Counted from the stretch's first letter, positions 7,332 to 15,629 are shown. The stretch is DNA of 64,000 nt from Clostridia bacterium (GCA_017415515.1 JAFQGI010000030.1:1-64000); one strand, 5' to 3'. Notes: a model not told the origin generated them from the letters alone. Translations and numbers: made by a program.

Positions 7332-10300
7332 TCAGCCCTGAGGACCCAGGGTTACATCCCACTCGGCGAGATACTGAGACAGCAGAACCTCGTCGAGAGT
7401 GTCGATGATGCCATCGCCGTTGGCGTCGGCAGCCGCCTCATCCAGTTCCACATCCCACTCGGCGAGATACTGAGACAACAGAACCTCATCGAGGGTGTCG
7501 ATGATACCGTCGCCGTTGGCATCGCCGTAGACGACCTCAACGGGCTCCTCGGGCATCGGGCTCCAGCAGAGATCGCATTCGCCATTGGCGTCCTCGTCGA
7601 CGTGAGCCAGGTGGTTCCAGCAGGTGTCGCAGTACCCGTCGCCGTCCTCGTCCACGTGCTCAGCGGTGGCGGGATAGGTCAGGCCGCAGCCGTAAGAGCA
7701 CTCGCCCTCCAGGCAGGGAGCCCAAGCGCCGTTCTCGTGAGCAACAGGCTCCATAGCCTCGCCGCAGTAGTAGCAGTTACCGGGCAAGCAGGCAGGGCCG
7801 TCGTAGTTCTGATGGCCGTAGCCGGCGATATCCTTATCGCACTTGGAGCAGTGGCCATCCTGACAGGCAGGAACGCCGGTGTCGTGCTCGCCGGAGCCGT
7901 AGTTCTCATTGCCGCAGACCTCGCAGGTCCAATCGGCACAATCGGCCAGGCCCTCGGGCTTCACGCAATCCACGGTAACCTCGATGTACCAGGGGTTGAT
8001 GAACTCGGTGGCGTTGGCATCGGCAAAGTACTCGTTACAGCCGGGGCAGTAGTAGTGCTCGATGTTGCCGGGATGGGCACAATCGGTGGGCTCAACAGCC
8101 GCGTTGTACTCCAGATTGCCGTTGTGGTAAGCGGGAATAACCTCGGTGTAAGAATCGCCGCACTTGGTGCAAGTATAAACCTCGGAACCATCCGTCTCGC
8201 AGGAGGCGAAAGTGCCATCGGTCAACTGATAGTCGTGCTCGCAGACGGGTTCCTCGGTAACTTCCAAAGTGACGTTATCGAAGGTACCGTACTTGTCGGC
8301 AACCTCATCGTTCTCGCCGCCCATCAGGGAGATGATAATGGTGGTATAGTCGCCGGTGTAGAACACGCCGGAGAACTCGGTCCACTCCTCGCCGGCGGTC
8401 ATGCCGGTCTGGTTCAGGTTGGCGCTATCGCCGCCGTCCTTAACCAGCAGGATCATATCGCTGGTGTTCTTGGCCCAAGCGGTAACCTTGTACCAGGTGT
8501 TGGGCTCAACGGGGATAGCGGTCTGGCGGACATGGCACCACTTCTTGGAAACGATGTGCAGAGCATAGTCGCTGTCCAAACCGCCCTCGACGATCTCGAC
8601 GGTGGGGCAGGAACTCCACAGGTTTTCCCAGGGAGCAACCTTGCCGGTCTCGAAGTCGCCGTTGATGGGATAGGACTGCTCAGGCAGCTCGGGCAGACCC
8701 TCGGTGATGACGATGTCATCCACGTACAGGGTGTAAGCGGGCTCGTTGCCGGTGCCCTGGAACTCGAAAATGCCGGTGTTAAAGGAAGTAGAGCCGGCAG
8801 GGATGGCGAGAACCACTTCCTGCCACTCGGTGGTCACGGAGAAGGAAGGACCGTTCCACCAGGTAGCCCAGCTACCGGGCATCAGGGTGATAGCCATGGT
8901 GCTATCGATAGAACCCTTGACCTTCATGGTGACGGTGTAGTCCTTGGTGGCGTCCAGGCTAAGGCCGGACGCATAGTTGGAACCCCAACCGCCGGCGAAG
9001 TCCCACTTGTAGCAGTTGCTGCCGTCAGGACCCTCAGCGACGACCTCGCCGACATTGAACTTCTTCTCGCCGTCGTTAAAGTCAACACTCCAAACAGCAT
9101 CGTTTACGGGAGCAGTGACCTCTTCGACCTTGACGTCATCGATGTAAACGATTTCCTCAACACCGGTGTTGCCGCCGCAGATATTGATGCGGACGGTGTC
9201 GGCAGTGGCGGTGAACTCGAAGGTCAGCTCAGTCCACTCGGTAGTGGTAAACCACTTGGAAGCAGCGTTGGCGCCGCCGGCGGGGTTCTGAATCTGGATG
9301 TTCTGACCCTGGCTGATAGCCTTGGCCCACATGGTCACCTTGTAGGTCTTGCCCACTTCGACGGTGAAGTCCTGATAGGCAGTGCCGTTCCAGTTACCGG
9401 TGGGGTTGTTGCAGATCAGACCATAGGCGCCGTTCTTGGCGGCGTCGGCAGAAATCGCAGAGTTGCCGAACAGAGTCCAGGGAGTGGCCTCGCCGATCTC
9501 GAAGTCGCCGTTGGTGATGTAGCCGTCGAAGGAAGGATCCTTCAGCTCGGTCACGGTGACGTCGTCAACGTAAACGTCCTCGGCGATGCCGTTACCGCCG
9601 CCGCAGAAGTTGATGCAGATGACATCGCCGGTGGGAACGACGTCCCAGGAAACCTCAGTCCATGCGGTCTTGTCGAACCAGGTGTTGCCCAGGTAGGTTC
9701 TGGTGCCGGTGGGGCCATCCTGAATCTGGATGTTGACGCCGTTGGCCTGAGCCATAACCCGCACGCTGATGTGGTAGGTCTTGCCGGCCTCAACAGCGAT
9801 TTCCTGATCCAGCATACCGCCCCAGCCGCCGTCGCCTTTAATGTTGGCGCCGTAGTGGCCGTTGTAGGCAGCGGTAGTGCTGATCACGGTACCCTGATGG
9901 CAGTTCCAACCGGTAGCGTCGCCGGTCTCGAAATCGCCGTTGACGATCTGGCCGGGAACTGCGGGAGCAACGTACACCTCGATGGCGAAGCTATCTACGT
10001 AGTAGGTAGCGCCGGCGCCAGCGTCAGCGTTGCTGGACAGCATCACAAAGCTGCCCTCGCCGGAGTTGAACTGCACGGAAACCTCCTGCCACTCGGTGGT
10101 GACGTCGAAGGTGGTGGTGTAGGTGGTTGCGGACCAGTCGCCGGTCAGAACCTTGAAGTTCATGTTGGTGTCACGGTCAGCCTTAACCTTCATGGTCATG
10201 ACGTATTCCGTGTTGGCGGAAAGATTGCAGTAGTTGTACATGTTGGCCCAAGCGGCGCCGGAAGCGTCCCACTTCAGAACCTTGGCGCCGTCGAGATCGA

Positions 10301-10454
10301 CAACTTCCACGCCGACGTCGGATGCCCAACCGTTGACGGTGCCGTCTTCGAAATCGAAGCTAACGTCTGCAGCCACGGACAGAGCGCCCATGGGGATGGC
10401 AGCGCACAGCATCAGGGTTGCAGCCAGAACAGCCAAAATTTTACGCATGTTCAT
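7332..10454 (-). CDS. Secreted protein with five carbohydrate-binding-like modules and dockerin
   Basis: A 1040-residue protein with a signal peptide (about 1-28). Five CBM4/9-like beta-sandwich modules follow (about 29-155, 160-305, 310-445, 450-590, 595-740). Most open with an NGDFE or DFEDG motif and close with a Y-x-D-(D/S/N) strand. Residues about 745-960 are Cys-rich (C-x2-C and CDTCWNH-type units), and residues about 975-1038 are a dockerin nearly identical, even in DNA, to that of the gene at 3517. The annotated end is LGPQG at a TGA; the usual tail lies in frame just beyond it. No catalytic domain was seen, so it is likely a polysaccharide-binding cell-surface or complex component. 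It lies 85 bases downstream of peptide gene 3 and probably shares its promoter. Confidence 0.8.
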   Translation of the reverse strand: MNMRKILAVLAATLMLCAAIPMGALSVAADVSFDFEDGTVNGWASDVGVEVVDLDGAKVLKWDASGAAWANMYNYCNLSANTEYVMTMKVKADRDTNMNFKVLTGDWSATTYTTTFDVTTEWQEVSVQFNSGEGSFVMLSSNADAGAGATYYVDSFAIEVYVAPAVPGQIVNGDFETGDATGWNCHQGTVISTTAAYNGHYGANIKGDGGWGGMLDQEIAVEAGKTYHISVRVMAQANGVNIQIQDGPTGTRTYLGNTWFDKTAWTEVSWDVVPTGDVICINFCGGGNGIAEDVYVDDVTVTELKDPSFDGYITNGDFEIGEATPWTLFGNSAISADAAKNGAYGLICNNPTGNWNGTAYQDFTVEVGKTYKVTMWAKAISQGQNIQIQNPAGGANAASKWFTTTEWTELTFEFTATADTVRINICGGNTGVEEIVYIDDVKVEEVTAPVNDAVWSVDFNDGEKKFNVGEVVAEGPDGSNCYKWDFAGGWGSNYASGLSLDATKDYTVTMKVKGSIDSTMAITLMPGSWATWWNGPSFSVTTEWQEVVLAIPAGSTSFNTGIFEFQGTGNEPAYTLYVDDIVITEGLPELPEQSYPINGDFETGKVAPWENLWSSCPTVEIVEGGLDSDYALHIVSKKWCHVRQTAIPVEPNTWYKVTAWAKNTSDMILLVKDGGDSANLNQTGMTAGEEWTEFSGVFYTGDYTTIIISLMGGENDEVADKYGTFDNVTLEVTEEPVCEHDYQLTDGTFASCETDGSEVYTCTKCGDSYTEVIPAYHNGNLEYNAAVEPTDCAHPGNIEHYYCPGCNEYFADANATEFINPWYIEVTVDCVKPEGLADCADWTCEVCGNENYGSGEHDTGVPACQDGHCSKCDKDIAGYGHQNYDGPACLPGNCYYCGEAMEPVAHENGAWAPCLEGECSYGCGLTYPATAEHVDEDGDGYCDTCWNHLAHVDEDANGECDLCWSPMPEEPVEVVYGDANGDGIIDTLDEVLLSQYLAEWDVELDEAAADANGDGIIDTLDEVLLSQYLAEWDVTLGPQG

Positions 10455-10539
10455 TTTTGTTTTCCTCCTTACAAATTTTTGGGTTTGTGCGGGGATTTGC
10501 CGTGACAGATTTGCGAAGGGTCAAGATTCTGCGAATCTC

Positions 10540-10653
10540 TTACCACTCCAGCTCGCCGTCATTGAAGGTGTTGCTGCCCTCCAGGGGAGCGGAGATGGCC
10601 TCCTCGGCAGCGAAGGACAGGGCCATCATCTCGGGGGCGATGTACTTCTTCAT
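10540..10653 (-). CDS. 37-residue peptide with FNDGELEW tail (peptide 3)
   Basis: A 38-codon gene with an AAAGGAGG ribosome binding site 8-9 bases before the ATG. The product starts MKKYIAPEMMALSFAAEEA and ends GSNTFNDGELEW. The N-terminal block matches peptides 1 and 2, the middle (ISAPLEG) diverges, and the tail ends LEW, as in the esterase at 15821-19648, rather than GGW. A near-consensus promoter lies at 10783-10811. The next gene on the transcript is the dockerin protein at 7332-10454. Longer upstream in-frame starts exist but lack a ribosome binding site. Function is unknown. Confidence 0.82.
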   Translation of the reverse strand: MKKYIAPEMMALSFAAEEAISAPLEGSNTFNDGELEW

Positions 10654-10782
10654 GGATTTTCCTCCTTTCTCGAATGAAGATTCGGTTAAACCGGGATAGT
10701 GCCTACCCAAGCTGTGCGTATCACCATGCCGGGTAGGCAGTGGGGCACAAAGACCCAATATCACAGCTTAAGCTCATCCCCT
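10654..10782 (-). promoter_or_regulatory. Structured 5' leader of peptide gene 3
   Basis: The transcript from the promoter at 10783 has a leader of about 120 bases. It can form a 9-bp helix, TGCCTACCC with GGGTAGGCA, around a 22-base loop (about 10703-10742). It matches no riboswitch class known to me. It could be a processing or stability element. Confidence 0.35.
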
Positions 10783-10811
10783 ATTATATTGTAAAGGGAA
10801 AATATTGTCAA
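10783..10811 (-). promoter_or_regulatory. Promoter of peptide 3-dockerin transcript
   Basis: On the minus strand TTGACA (10806-10811) and TATAAT (10783-10788) are separated by 17 bases, a consensus vegetative promoter. It is the only strong promoter found for the minus-strand cluster above the one at 629-658. Confidence 0.85.
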
Positions 10812-11164
10812 TACAGAAAGTGTCGAAATCCGCCAAAAAATCCGCCGAAAAATAAACAAAAAGAAGACGGCAAATTTGTCAGGATATACAGAAAATTTTT
10901 CTTGACAAAGCAAAACAGCAAAAAATGACGAAAATTTTTCGTTTTTTCTTGCAACCTCTTGCAAAATTCGCATGGATTTGCTATGCTTATAAGCAACGCT
11001 TTGGAATCCCAAAAAACGGAGAAAAGCGCTTTTTTACAAGCAGAACAACGACGGTTTTATATGTGTGTAAAACTGCTGCTGAAAAGCTGTCTGTTCCGCG
11101 CAAAAGTATGGACGTTTTATCTGTAAAGCTATTCCGCTTTACACCGAGGAAGGAGTCGTTTTCC
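10812..11164. other. AT-rich intergenic region
   Basis: About 350 bases, AT-rich, between the divergent peptide 3 and SGNH hydrolase genes. Open frames crossing it lack ribosome binding sites and are rich in Phe and Lys, as expected by chance. The ribosome binding site of the next gene (AGGAAGGAG) is at its right end. Nothing else was recognised. Confidence 0.6.
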
Positions 11165-11812
11165 ATGATCAAATTGGGAAAAACCGTGATTTTAGGGGAT
11201 AGCTATTCCACTTTTAAGGGCCACATTCCAGAAAGGAACGTGATCTATTACAGCCCTGAGGATGAGCACAATTCCCGTGTGACCACCGTGGAGCAGACCT
11301 GGTGGCATCAGCTGATCTCTGCCACCGATTCCGAGCTGGTGCTCAACGAGAGTTGGTCCGGCTCCACCATTTGCTACACCGGCTATGAAAAGGAAGATTA
11401 TACGCATCTTTGCTTCAATACGCGACTGGATCGTATGTATGAGGAGGGCACCCTTGACGGCATCGATACCCTGCTGATCTTCGGCGGAACCAACGACGAT
11501 TGGTGCGGTGCTCCCGAGGGAGAATTGAAATTTGAGGGCTGGACCAAAGAGGATATGTATTGTGCTCTGCCGGCCATCGGTCGTCTCTTCTGCCGCGTGG
11601 CAGAGATCCTGCCGGACGTAAACGTCTATGCCATCATCAATACGGAGTTGAAACCTTGCATCCATGAGGGCCTGATCGAGGCCGCTACCCGCAACGGCGT
11701 CAAGGTCATCTGCTTGAGAGATATTGATAAGATCTGGGGTCATCCTTCCGATATCGGTATGACCCAAATTAAGGACCAACTGTTGCATTTCTTTGAAAAT
11801 GAAGGAAAGTGA
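11165..11812 (+). CDS. SGNH/GDSL-type hydrolase, intracellular
   Basis: A 215-residue protein with no signal peptide. Block I is VILGDSYS (catalytic Ser in GDS), the block III-like motif is FGGTND, and the C-terminal GHPSDIGM supplies the usual His-x-x-Asp-like dyad region. These identify the SGNH hydrolase fold. Such enzymes remove acetyl or other acyl groups from sugars. The ATG follows AGGAAGGAG by eight bases. The gene lies ten bases upstream of the DUF4886 gene, probably as an operon, and close to two secreted CE2-type esterases, so trimming imported acetylated oligosaccharides is plausible. The substrate is not shown by the sequence. Confidence 0.8.
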   Translation: MIKLGKTVILGDSYSTFKGHIPERNVIYYSPEDEHNSRVTTVEQTWWHQLISATDSELVLNESWSGSTICYTGYEKEDYTHLCFNTRLDRMYEEGTLDGIDTLLIFGGTNDDWCGAPEGELKFEGWTKEDMYCALPAIGRLFCRVAEILPDVNVYAIINTELKPCIHEGLIEAATRNGVKVICLRDIDKIWGHPSDIGMTQIKDQLLHFFENEGK

Positions 11813-11822
11813 GGGAATCATT

Positions 11823-12557
11823 ATGAAACTTTTGTCTATCGGTAACAGTTTTTCGCAGGATGCCCAGGAATGGCTGCATCAGATCGCCGTGGCCAACGGT
11901 GTGGAGCTGGAAACCACCAACCTGATGATCGGCGGTTGCAGCTTGGAGACTCATTGGAACCATATCACTGATGGAGAAAGCGCTTACTATTTGGAGCAAA
12001 ACGGTCAAAATTGCAACCGCACCGTTACTCTGCCTGAGGGCTTGGCACTGGACGAGTGGGACGTTGTCACCGTTCAGCAGGTAAGCCACCACAGCGGTCA
12101 GCCGCAAACCTATATCCCGTATCTCACGGAGTTGGTGGCTTTTGTTCGTGAGAAATGCCCCAAAGCGAAAATTTATTTTCATCAGACTTGGGCCTACGAG
12201 ATCGACTCCGATCACGGCGGCTTCCTCAATTACAACCGCGATCAGCAGGAGATGTATCGCCGCATCGGAGATTGCACCGAGATGGCTTGTCGTTTGATTG
12301 GCGCCGGTGTGTTGCCCAGCGGCCCTGTGGTGCAGTATCTGCGGGAGAACGCCCCTGAGTTTGATTACAAAAACGGTGGCCTTTCCCTCAACCGCGACGG
12401 ATTCCACCTGTCTTGGGATTACGGTCGCTATGCCGCCGCTGCCACCTGGTATAAGGTGCTGACCGGCAAGACCCCCGCCGTCAACGCCTTCCCCGAGTGG
12501 GATGCTCATCTCATCGATGTTATCCACGCCGGCATCAACGCCGTGGTGGGGGAGTAA
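11823..12557 (+). CDS. DUF4886 (SGNH-like) protein
   Basis: A 244-residue protein starting MKLLSIGNSFSQDAQEWL, the typical opening of the DUF4886 family, an SGNH-hydrolase relative with S in GNSFS. A GFHLSWDYGRYAAAATW segment near the C terminus fits the family's conserved histidine region. The start was placed at 11823, after GAGGGA; an upstream in-frame ATG at 11793 overlaps the previous gene and has no site. No signal peptide is present. It is probably co-transcribed with the hydrolase at 11165 and may act on a related ester. The role is inferred. Confidence 0.8.
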   Translation: MKLLSIGNSFSQDAQEWLHQIAVANGVELETTNLMIGGCSLETHWNHITDGESAYYLEQNGQNCNRTVTLPEGLALDEWDVVTVQQVSHHSGQPQTYIPYLTELVAFVREKCPKAKIYFHQTWAYEIDSDHGGFLNYNRDQQEMYRRIGDCTEMACRLIGAGVLPSGPVVQYLRENAPEFDYKNGGLSLNRDGFHLSWDYGRYAAAATWYKVLTGKTPAVNAFPEWDAHLIDVIHAGINAVVGE

Positions 12558-12565
12558 AAAGCACC

Positions 12566-12602
12566 AAAAAGCCGACACCAAATTTGGCGTCGGCTTTCTT
12601 TG
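12566..12602 (+). terminator. Terminator after the DUF4886 gene
   Basis: A hairpin pairing AAAGCCGACACC with GGCGTCGGCTTT is followed by CTTTGTT. It ends the 11165-12557 transcript. Confidence 0.85.
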
Positions 12603-12608
12603 TTGCAG

Positions 12609-12638
12609 TTGACAAACAATGGTTAGCCTTGTTATAAT
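12609..12638 (+). promoter_or_regulatory. Promoter of CE2-type esterase gene
   Basis: TTGACA (12609-12614) and TATAAT (12633-12638) are separated by 18 bases, about 40 bases upstream of the ATG at 12676. Confidence 0.8.
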
Positions 12639-12675
12639 ATGGTTAGCAAAATATGTTTTGAGAGGAGTCATTGTT

Positions 12676-15195
12676 ATGAAACTTGTTGCTCGTAAGCTGT
12701 TGGCTGCTGTGCTGGTGGCTATGCTGCTGTGCGTGATGATGCCTGTCAGCACGGTGTTTGCCGCCGACAATCTGCTGGTCAACGGCGATTTTGAAACCGG
12801 TGACCTGACCGGCTGGACCAATCTGTGGAACAGCTGCTCTGTAGAGATTGTAGCCGGTCGCAACGGCGGCTCTGCACTGAAGGTGAGCTGCGGTCAGTGG
12901 CAGATGGTGCGCCAAAAGATCAATGTGCAGCCCAACACCGACTACGATCTCACCGCCTGGGCTAAGGATGCTGCGAACATGACCTTTTTGGTGAAGGATG
13001 GCGCTGATACCACCAATATGATGCAGGTGGCCACCTCCGGCGGCTCCGCTTGGACAGAGTATAAGGGTTCCTTCTACTCCGGTAGCAACACCAGCGTGTT
13101 CATCTCCATTATGGGTAACAATCCCAACGCCACCGCGATTGTGGATGATATTTCTGTGGTTTCTCAGGGGGGAGGCACGCCTGTTGTGCCTGACGTTCCC
13201 GAGGTTCCTTACGAGCCGGTTGAGGGCGATCTGTTCAATAACGGCAGCTTCGAGACCGGAAACGAGGCCGGCTGGAAGATTTACCAGTCCACCCGTGTGT
13301 CCGCTGTTGCTGCCCACACCGGCAGCTATGGCCTGCAGATCGTCGGCAACGGTGGCTGGGGCGGTTTGGGCAATCAGACCATCACCGGTTTGGAAATCGG
13401 CAAAACCTACCGCATCAGCCTGTGGTATAAGGCGCTGAAGAATGGTGTCAACATCCAGCTGTGCGCCGGCACCAGCGATGCCGGTGCCAAACTGGCCTAT
13501 ATCTATGGCACCAAAACCGAGTGGACCCAGTTTGCCGTGGAGTTTGAGGCCACCACCACTTCCGTGTTCTTCACCCTGGTCGGTGCAGGCAACAATCTGG
13601 CCACCGAGATGTATATGGACGACATCACCCTGACCGAGGTGGTTCTCGGCGGTGATGACGAAGATCCCAACCTCAAGATGATCGACACCCTGATGGGCAA
13701 TATCAAGACCCAAGGCCGTACCGCCATGGTGGGCGGCACCTTGATGCTGGATTTCTCCATTTCCGGTATGGAGTTTGAGCTGGATTGCGAGGGCGACGTT
13801 TACGCCACCTTCAATGCGCGTAAGATCGCCAACAGCGGCTCTGACGGCGGCATTTACTTCACCATCGTGGTGGATGGCGAAAAGCTGGCCCGTGACTATT
13901 GCCGCATTACCTCCGTGGGCGAGACTAAGGTCAAGCTGGCCTCCGATCTGCCCGCAGGCAAGCATACCTTTGCCATTTATCGCCAGTCGGAGCACCAGAC
14001 CGGCGAAATCGGCGTGTGCGCCCTGTCCTACGACGGCGAGATGCTGAAAAAACCCGCCGATAAGGGCCTTTACATCGAGTTCATCGGCGATTCCATCTCC
14101 TGCGGCTTCGGCAATCTGGGTAACAACTCTCAGGGAGACGGTGCCGCGCTGTGGTCCGACGCCACACAGGCGTACCCCTTCCTGACCGCTCAGGCTTTGG
14201 ATGCCGATTGGTCCAACGTGGCTTGGTCGGGTCTGGGCTGCAAGTACGGTTACAGCTCCACCACCATGCAGGACGTCTATCCTGCGCAGCGCTATAACTA
14301 CGACCAGTCCACCGCTTACGACTTCTCCAACGAGCCGGATGTGATCGTCTTGGCTCTGGGCACCAACGATAACTCCTGCCAGTCCAACGCCACCTTAAAG
14401 CGTGAGGGTCTGGTGGAGATGCTCGCTTTGGTGCGTGAGAAGAACCCCAATGCTCCCATCGTGTGGATCTACAATATGATGACCTCCGGTGTCAACTCTA
14501 TGGTGGAGGAGATCGTGGCGGAGTTCGGCGGCGCGGAGGCCGGCTATTATGCCTGCAAGCTGACCATGAACACCTCCGGCGGCGGCTATCACCCCAACCT
14601 GGTGGGTCAGCAGAAATTTGCCGACGAGCTGGTGGCTTTCATTCAGGCCAACGAGCTGGACGTGGTCCCCGAAAAGCCTGAAGACCCCGACGATCCTGTG
14701 GCACCCGAGGGCGCAAATCTGATGGCCGGCACCGGCACCTCCCGTATGGAGATGACCGACGAACTGGTGGGCTTGGCGTTCCGCTTCAGTCTGAATGCAC
14801 AAGGCGTCCAGTTGGATCAGAACCACGTGATCGATCTGTCTGATGCCACCGTGAACGCCGTTCTTGATGCGCCTGCTTACCGTTTGGTGGCGGCGGGAGC
14901 CATCGTCACCAACGACGTGGAGATCGGTCTGCGTCCTGCCCGTATGACCCACGACAACCTCTCCGAAAGCACCAAGGATGTCCCTGCGGTTTACGGAAAT
15001 AAGATCGTGGACGACTATCTCTATTACGCTGTGCGTGTCACCAACATTCCTTGGGAATATTCCGATGCGATCGTCTACGCCCGTCCTTACTACGTCTACG
15101 AGTGCGATGGGGAAGAGATTGTGGTTTATGGTGACGTATACGCCGCCAACTACGATGACAACGTCAACACCAACGACGGAATTTTTGATTGGTAA
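12676..15195 (+). CDS. Secreted CE2-like SGNH esterase with two CBM-like modules and NDGIFDW tail
   Basis: An 839-residue protein. The signal peptide is about 1-30 (ending STVFAAD). Two CBM4/9-like modules (about 31-165 and 180-325) open with LVNGDFETGDLTGW and NNGSFETGNEAGW. A beta-sandwich (about 335-460) and an SGNH domain (about 465-665) together match carbohydrate esterase family 2. Catalytic blocks are FIGDSISCGFG (Ser), GLGCKYGYS, ALGTNDNS and a YHPNLVG histidine. The usual reaction is deacetylation of acetylated plant polysaccharide. Residues about 685-835 are the shared C-terminal beta module, and the chain ends NTNDGIFDW. The start follows GAGGAG; a longer in-frame start at 12619 overlaps the promoter. 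The gene is monocistronic, with its own promoter and terminator. Confidence 0.85.
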   Translation: MKLVARKLLAAVLVAMLLCVMMPVSTVFAADNLLVNGDFETGDLTGWTNLWNSCSVEIVAGRNGGSALKVSCGQWQMVRQKINVQPNTDYDLTAWAKDAANMTFLVKDGADTTNMMQVATSGGSAWTEYKGSFYSGSNTSVFISIMGNNPNATAIVDDISVVSQGGGTPVVPDVPEVPYEPVEGDLFNNGSFETGNEAGWKIYQSTRVSAVAAHTGSYGLQIVGNGGWGGLGNQTITGLEIGKTYRISLWYKALKNGVNIQLCAGTSDAGAKLAYIYGTKTEWTQFAVEFEATTTSVFFTLVGAGNNLATEMYMDDITLTEVVLGGDDEDPNLKMIDTLMGNIKTQGRTAMVGGTLMLDFSISGMEFELDCEGDVYATFNARKIANSGSDGGIYFTIVVDGEKLARDYCRITSVGETKVKLASDLPAGKHTFAIYRQSEHQTGEIGVCALSYDGEMLKKPADKGLYIEFIGDSISCGFGNLGNNSQGDGAALWSDATQAYPFLTAQALDADWSNVAWSGLGCKYGYSSTTMQDVYPAQRYNYDQSTAYDFSNEPDVIVLALGTNDNSCQSNATLKREGLVEMLALVREKNPNAPIVWIYNMMTSGVNSMVEEIVAEFGGAEAGYYACKLTMNTSGGGYHPNLVGQQKFADELVAFIQANELDVVPEKPEDPDDPVAPEGANLMAGTGTSRMEMTDELVGLAFRFSLNAQGVQLDQNHVIDLSDATVNAVLDAPAYRLVAAGAIVTNDVEIGLRPARMTHDNLSESTKDVPAVYGNKIVDDYLYYAVRVTNIPWEYSDAIVYARPYYVYECDGEEIVVYGDVYAANYDDNVNTNDGIFDW

Positions 15196-15217
15196 GATAA
15201 TTTGTTAACCTGATGAG

Positions 15218-15256
15218 ATCCCCTCTGTTCATTGCTCGAACAGAGGGGATTTCTTT
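15218..15256 (+). terminator. Terminator after CE2-like esterase gene
   Basis: A 14-bp stem, ATCCCCTCTGTTC with its complement, around ATTGCT, followed by TTCTTTA. Confidence 0.85.
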
Positions 15257-15270
15257 ATGTGCGTTCATAA

Positions 15271-15351
15271 CTTAGTGACATTGACAAGCGTGTCTATAAG
15301 GACAACAACATCGGCAACATCGACATCAACGATGGCATTTTGGAGTGGTGA
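15271..15351 (+). pseudogene. Stranded C-terminal tail fragment ending NDGILEW
   Basis: After a TAA, an open frame of 26 codons with no start codon reads LSDIDKRVYKDNNIGN...INDGILEW and stops at TGA. The last seven residues match the tails of the secreted proteins and peptides, especially NDGVLEW of the next gene. No ribosome binding site or ATG precedes it. It is therefore a broken copy of a tail-coding end, or a very degraded peptide gene, in the place between two secreted-protein genes where peptide genes sit in the minus-strand cluster. Confidence 0.65.
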
Positions 15352-15353
15352 TC

Positions 15354-15430
15354 GAGGCGGCTTTTAGTCTCTACTAACCGCTAAAAATCGTTGCCGCCTC
15401 TCGAGAATGTCGCTTTGCTCCATTCTCCCG
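15354..15430 (+). repeat. Two-hairpin element after the stranded tail
   Basis: Three bases after the TGA, GAGGCGGC (15354-15361) pairs with GCCGCCTC (15393-15400), enclosing TTTTAG/CTAAAA. Then GAGAATG (15403-15409) pairs with CATTCTC (15421-15427). Layout, spacing and the intervening CGTTG box match the elements on the minus strand at 1-446 and 6690-6976, here as a single copy on the plus strand. Confidence 0.75.
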
Positions 15431-15483
15431 AGACAGTGCGTAAGTGAGGCGGCTTTCCCTTGATTAACGGATAAAGTAACGCA

Positions 15484-15535
15484 AAAACAGCCCCTTTCCG
15501 CGAGGAGAGGGGCTGTTTGTTTGTTTGTTTGTTGT
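15484..15535 (+). terminator. Terminator-like hairpin with TTTG microsatellite
   Basis: AACAGCCCCT pairs with AGGGGCTGTT around a CG-rich loop, followed by four TTTG repeats. It may end read-through from upstream. The remaining 15431-15483 and 15536-15600 show nothing further. Confidence 0.6.
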
Positions 15536-15600
15536 CTTTTCCACCAAATTTTTCATTGAAAATATAGTCAAACTGCCTATGTAAAAATGGACAAATTTTC

Positions 15601-15629
15601 TTGCCTTTTAAGTTGATTTATTATATAAT
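15601..15629 (+). promoter_or_regulatory. Promoter of EEP-CE2 fusion gene
   Basis: TTGCCT (15601-15606) and TATAAT (15624-15629) are separated by 17 bases. Confidence 0.8.

Noticed and set aside
7332..7334. TGA read as tryptophan genome-wide
   Set aside because: Many genes here end normally at TGA (for example 15821-19648, where TGG-TGA-TAG ends the tail), so the standard bacterial code applies.
7283..7334. Selenocysteine insertion at the TGA
   Set aside because: The hairpin downstream is also explained as part of the repeat element, the context is a decayed tail, and no selenoprotein genes are in view; kept only as a remote option.
906..10505. Very long open frames on the plus strand (about 800-970 codons) opposite the minus-strand secreted proteins
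   Set aside because: They are mirror frames caused by strong third-position GC bias and repeats; they have no signal peptide, ribosome binding site or recognisable domain, while the opposite strand does.
10925..11164. N-terminal extension of the SGNH hydrolase
   Set aside because: The extra 80 residues are low-complexity and lack a ribosome binding site; the GDS block begins normally right after the ATG at 11165.
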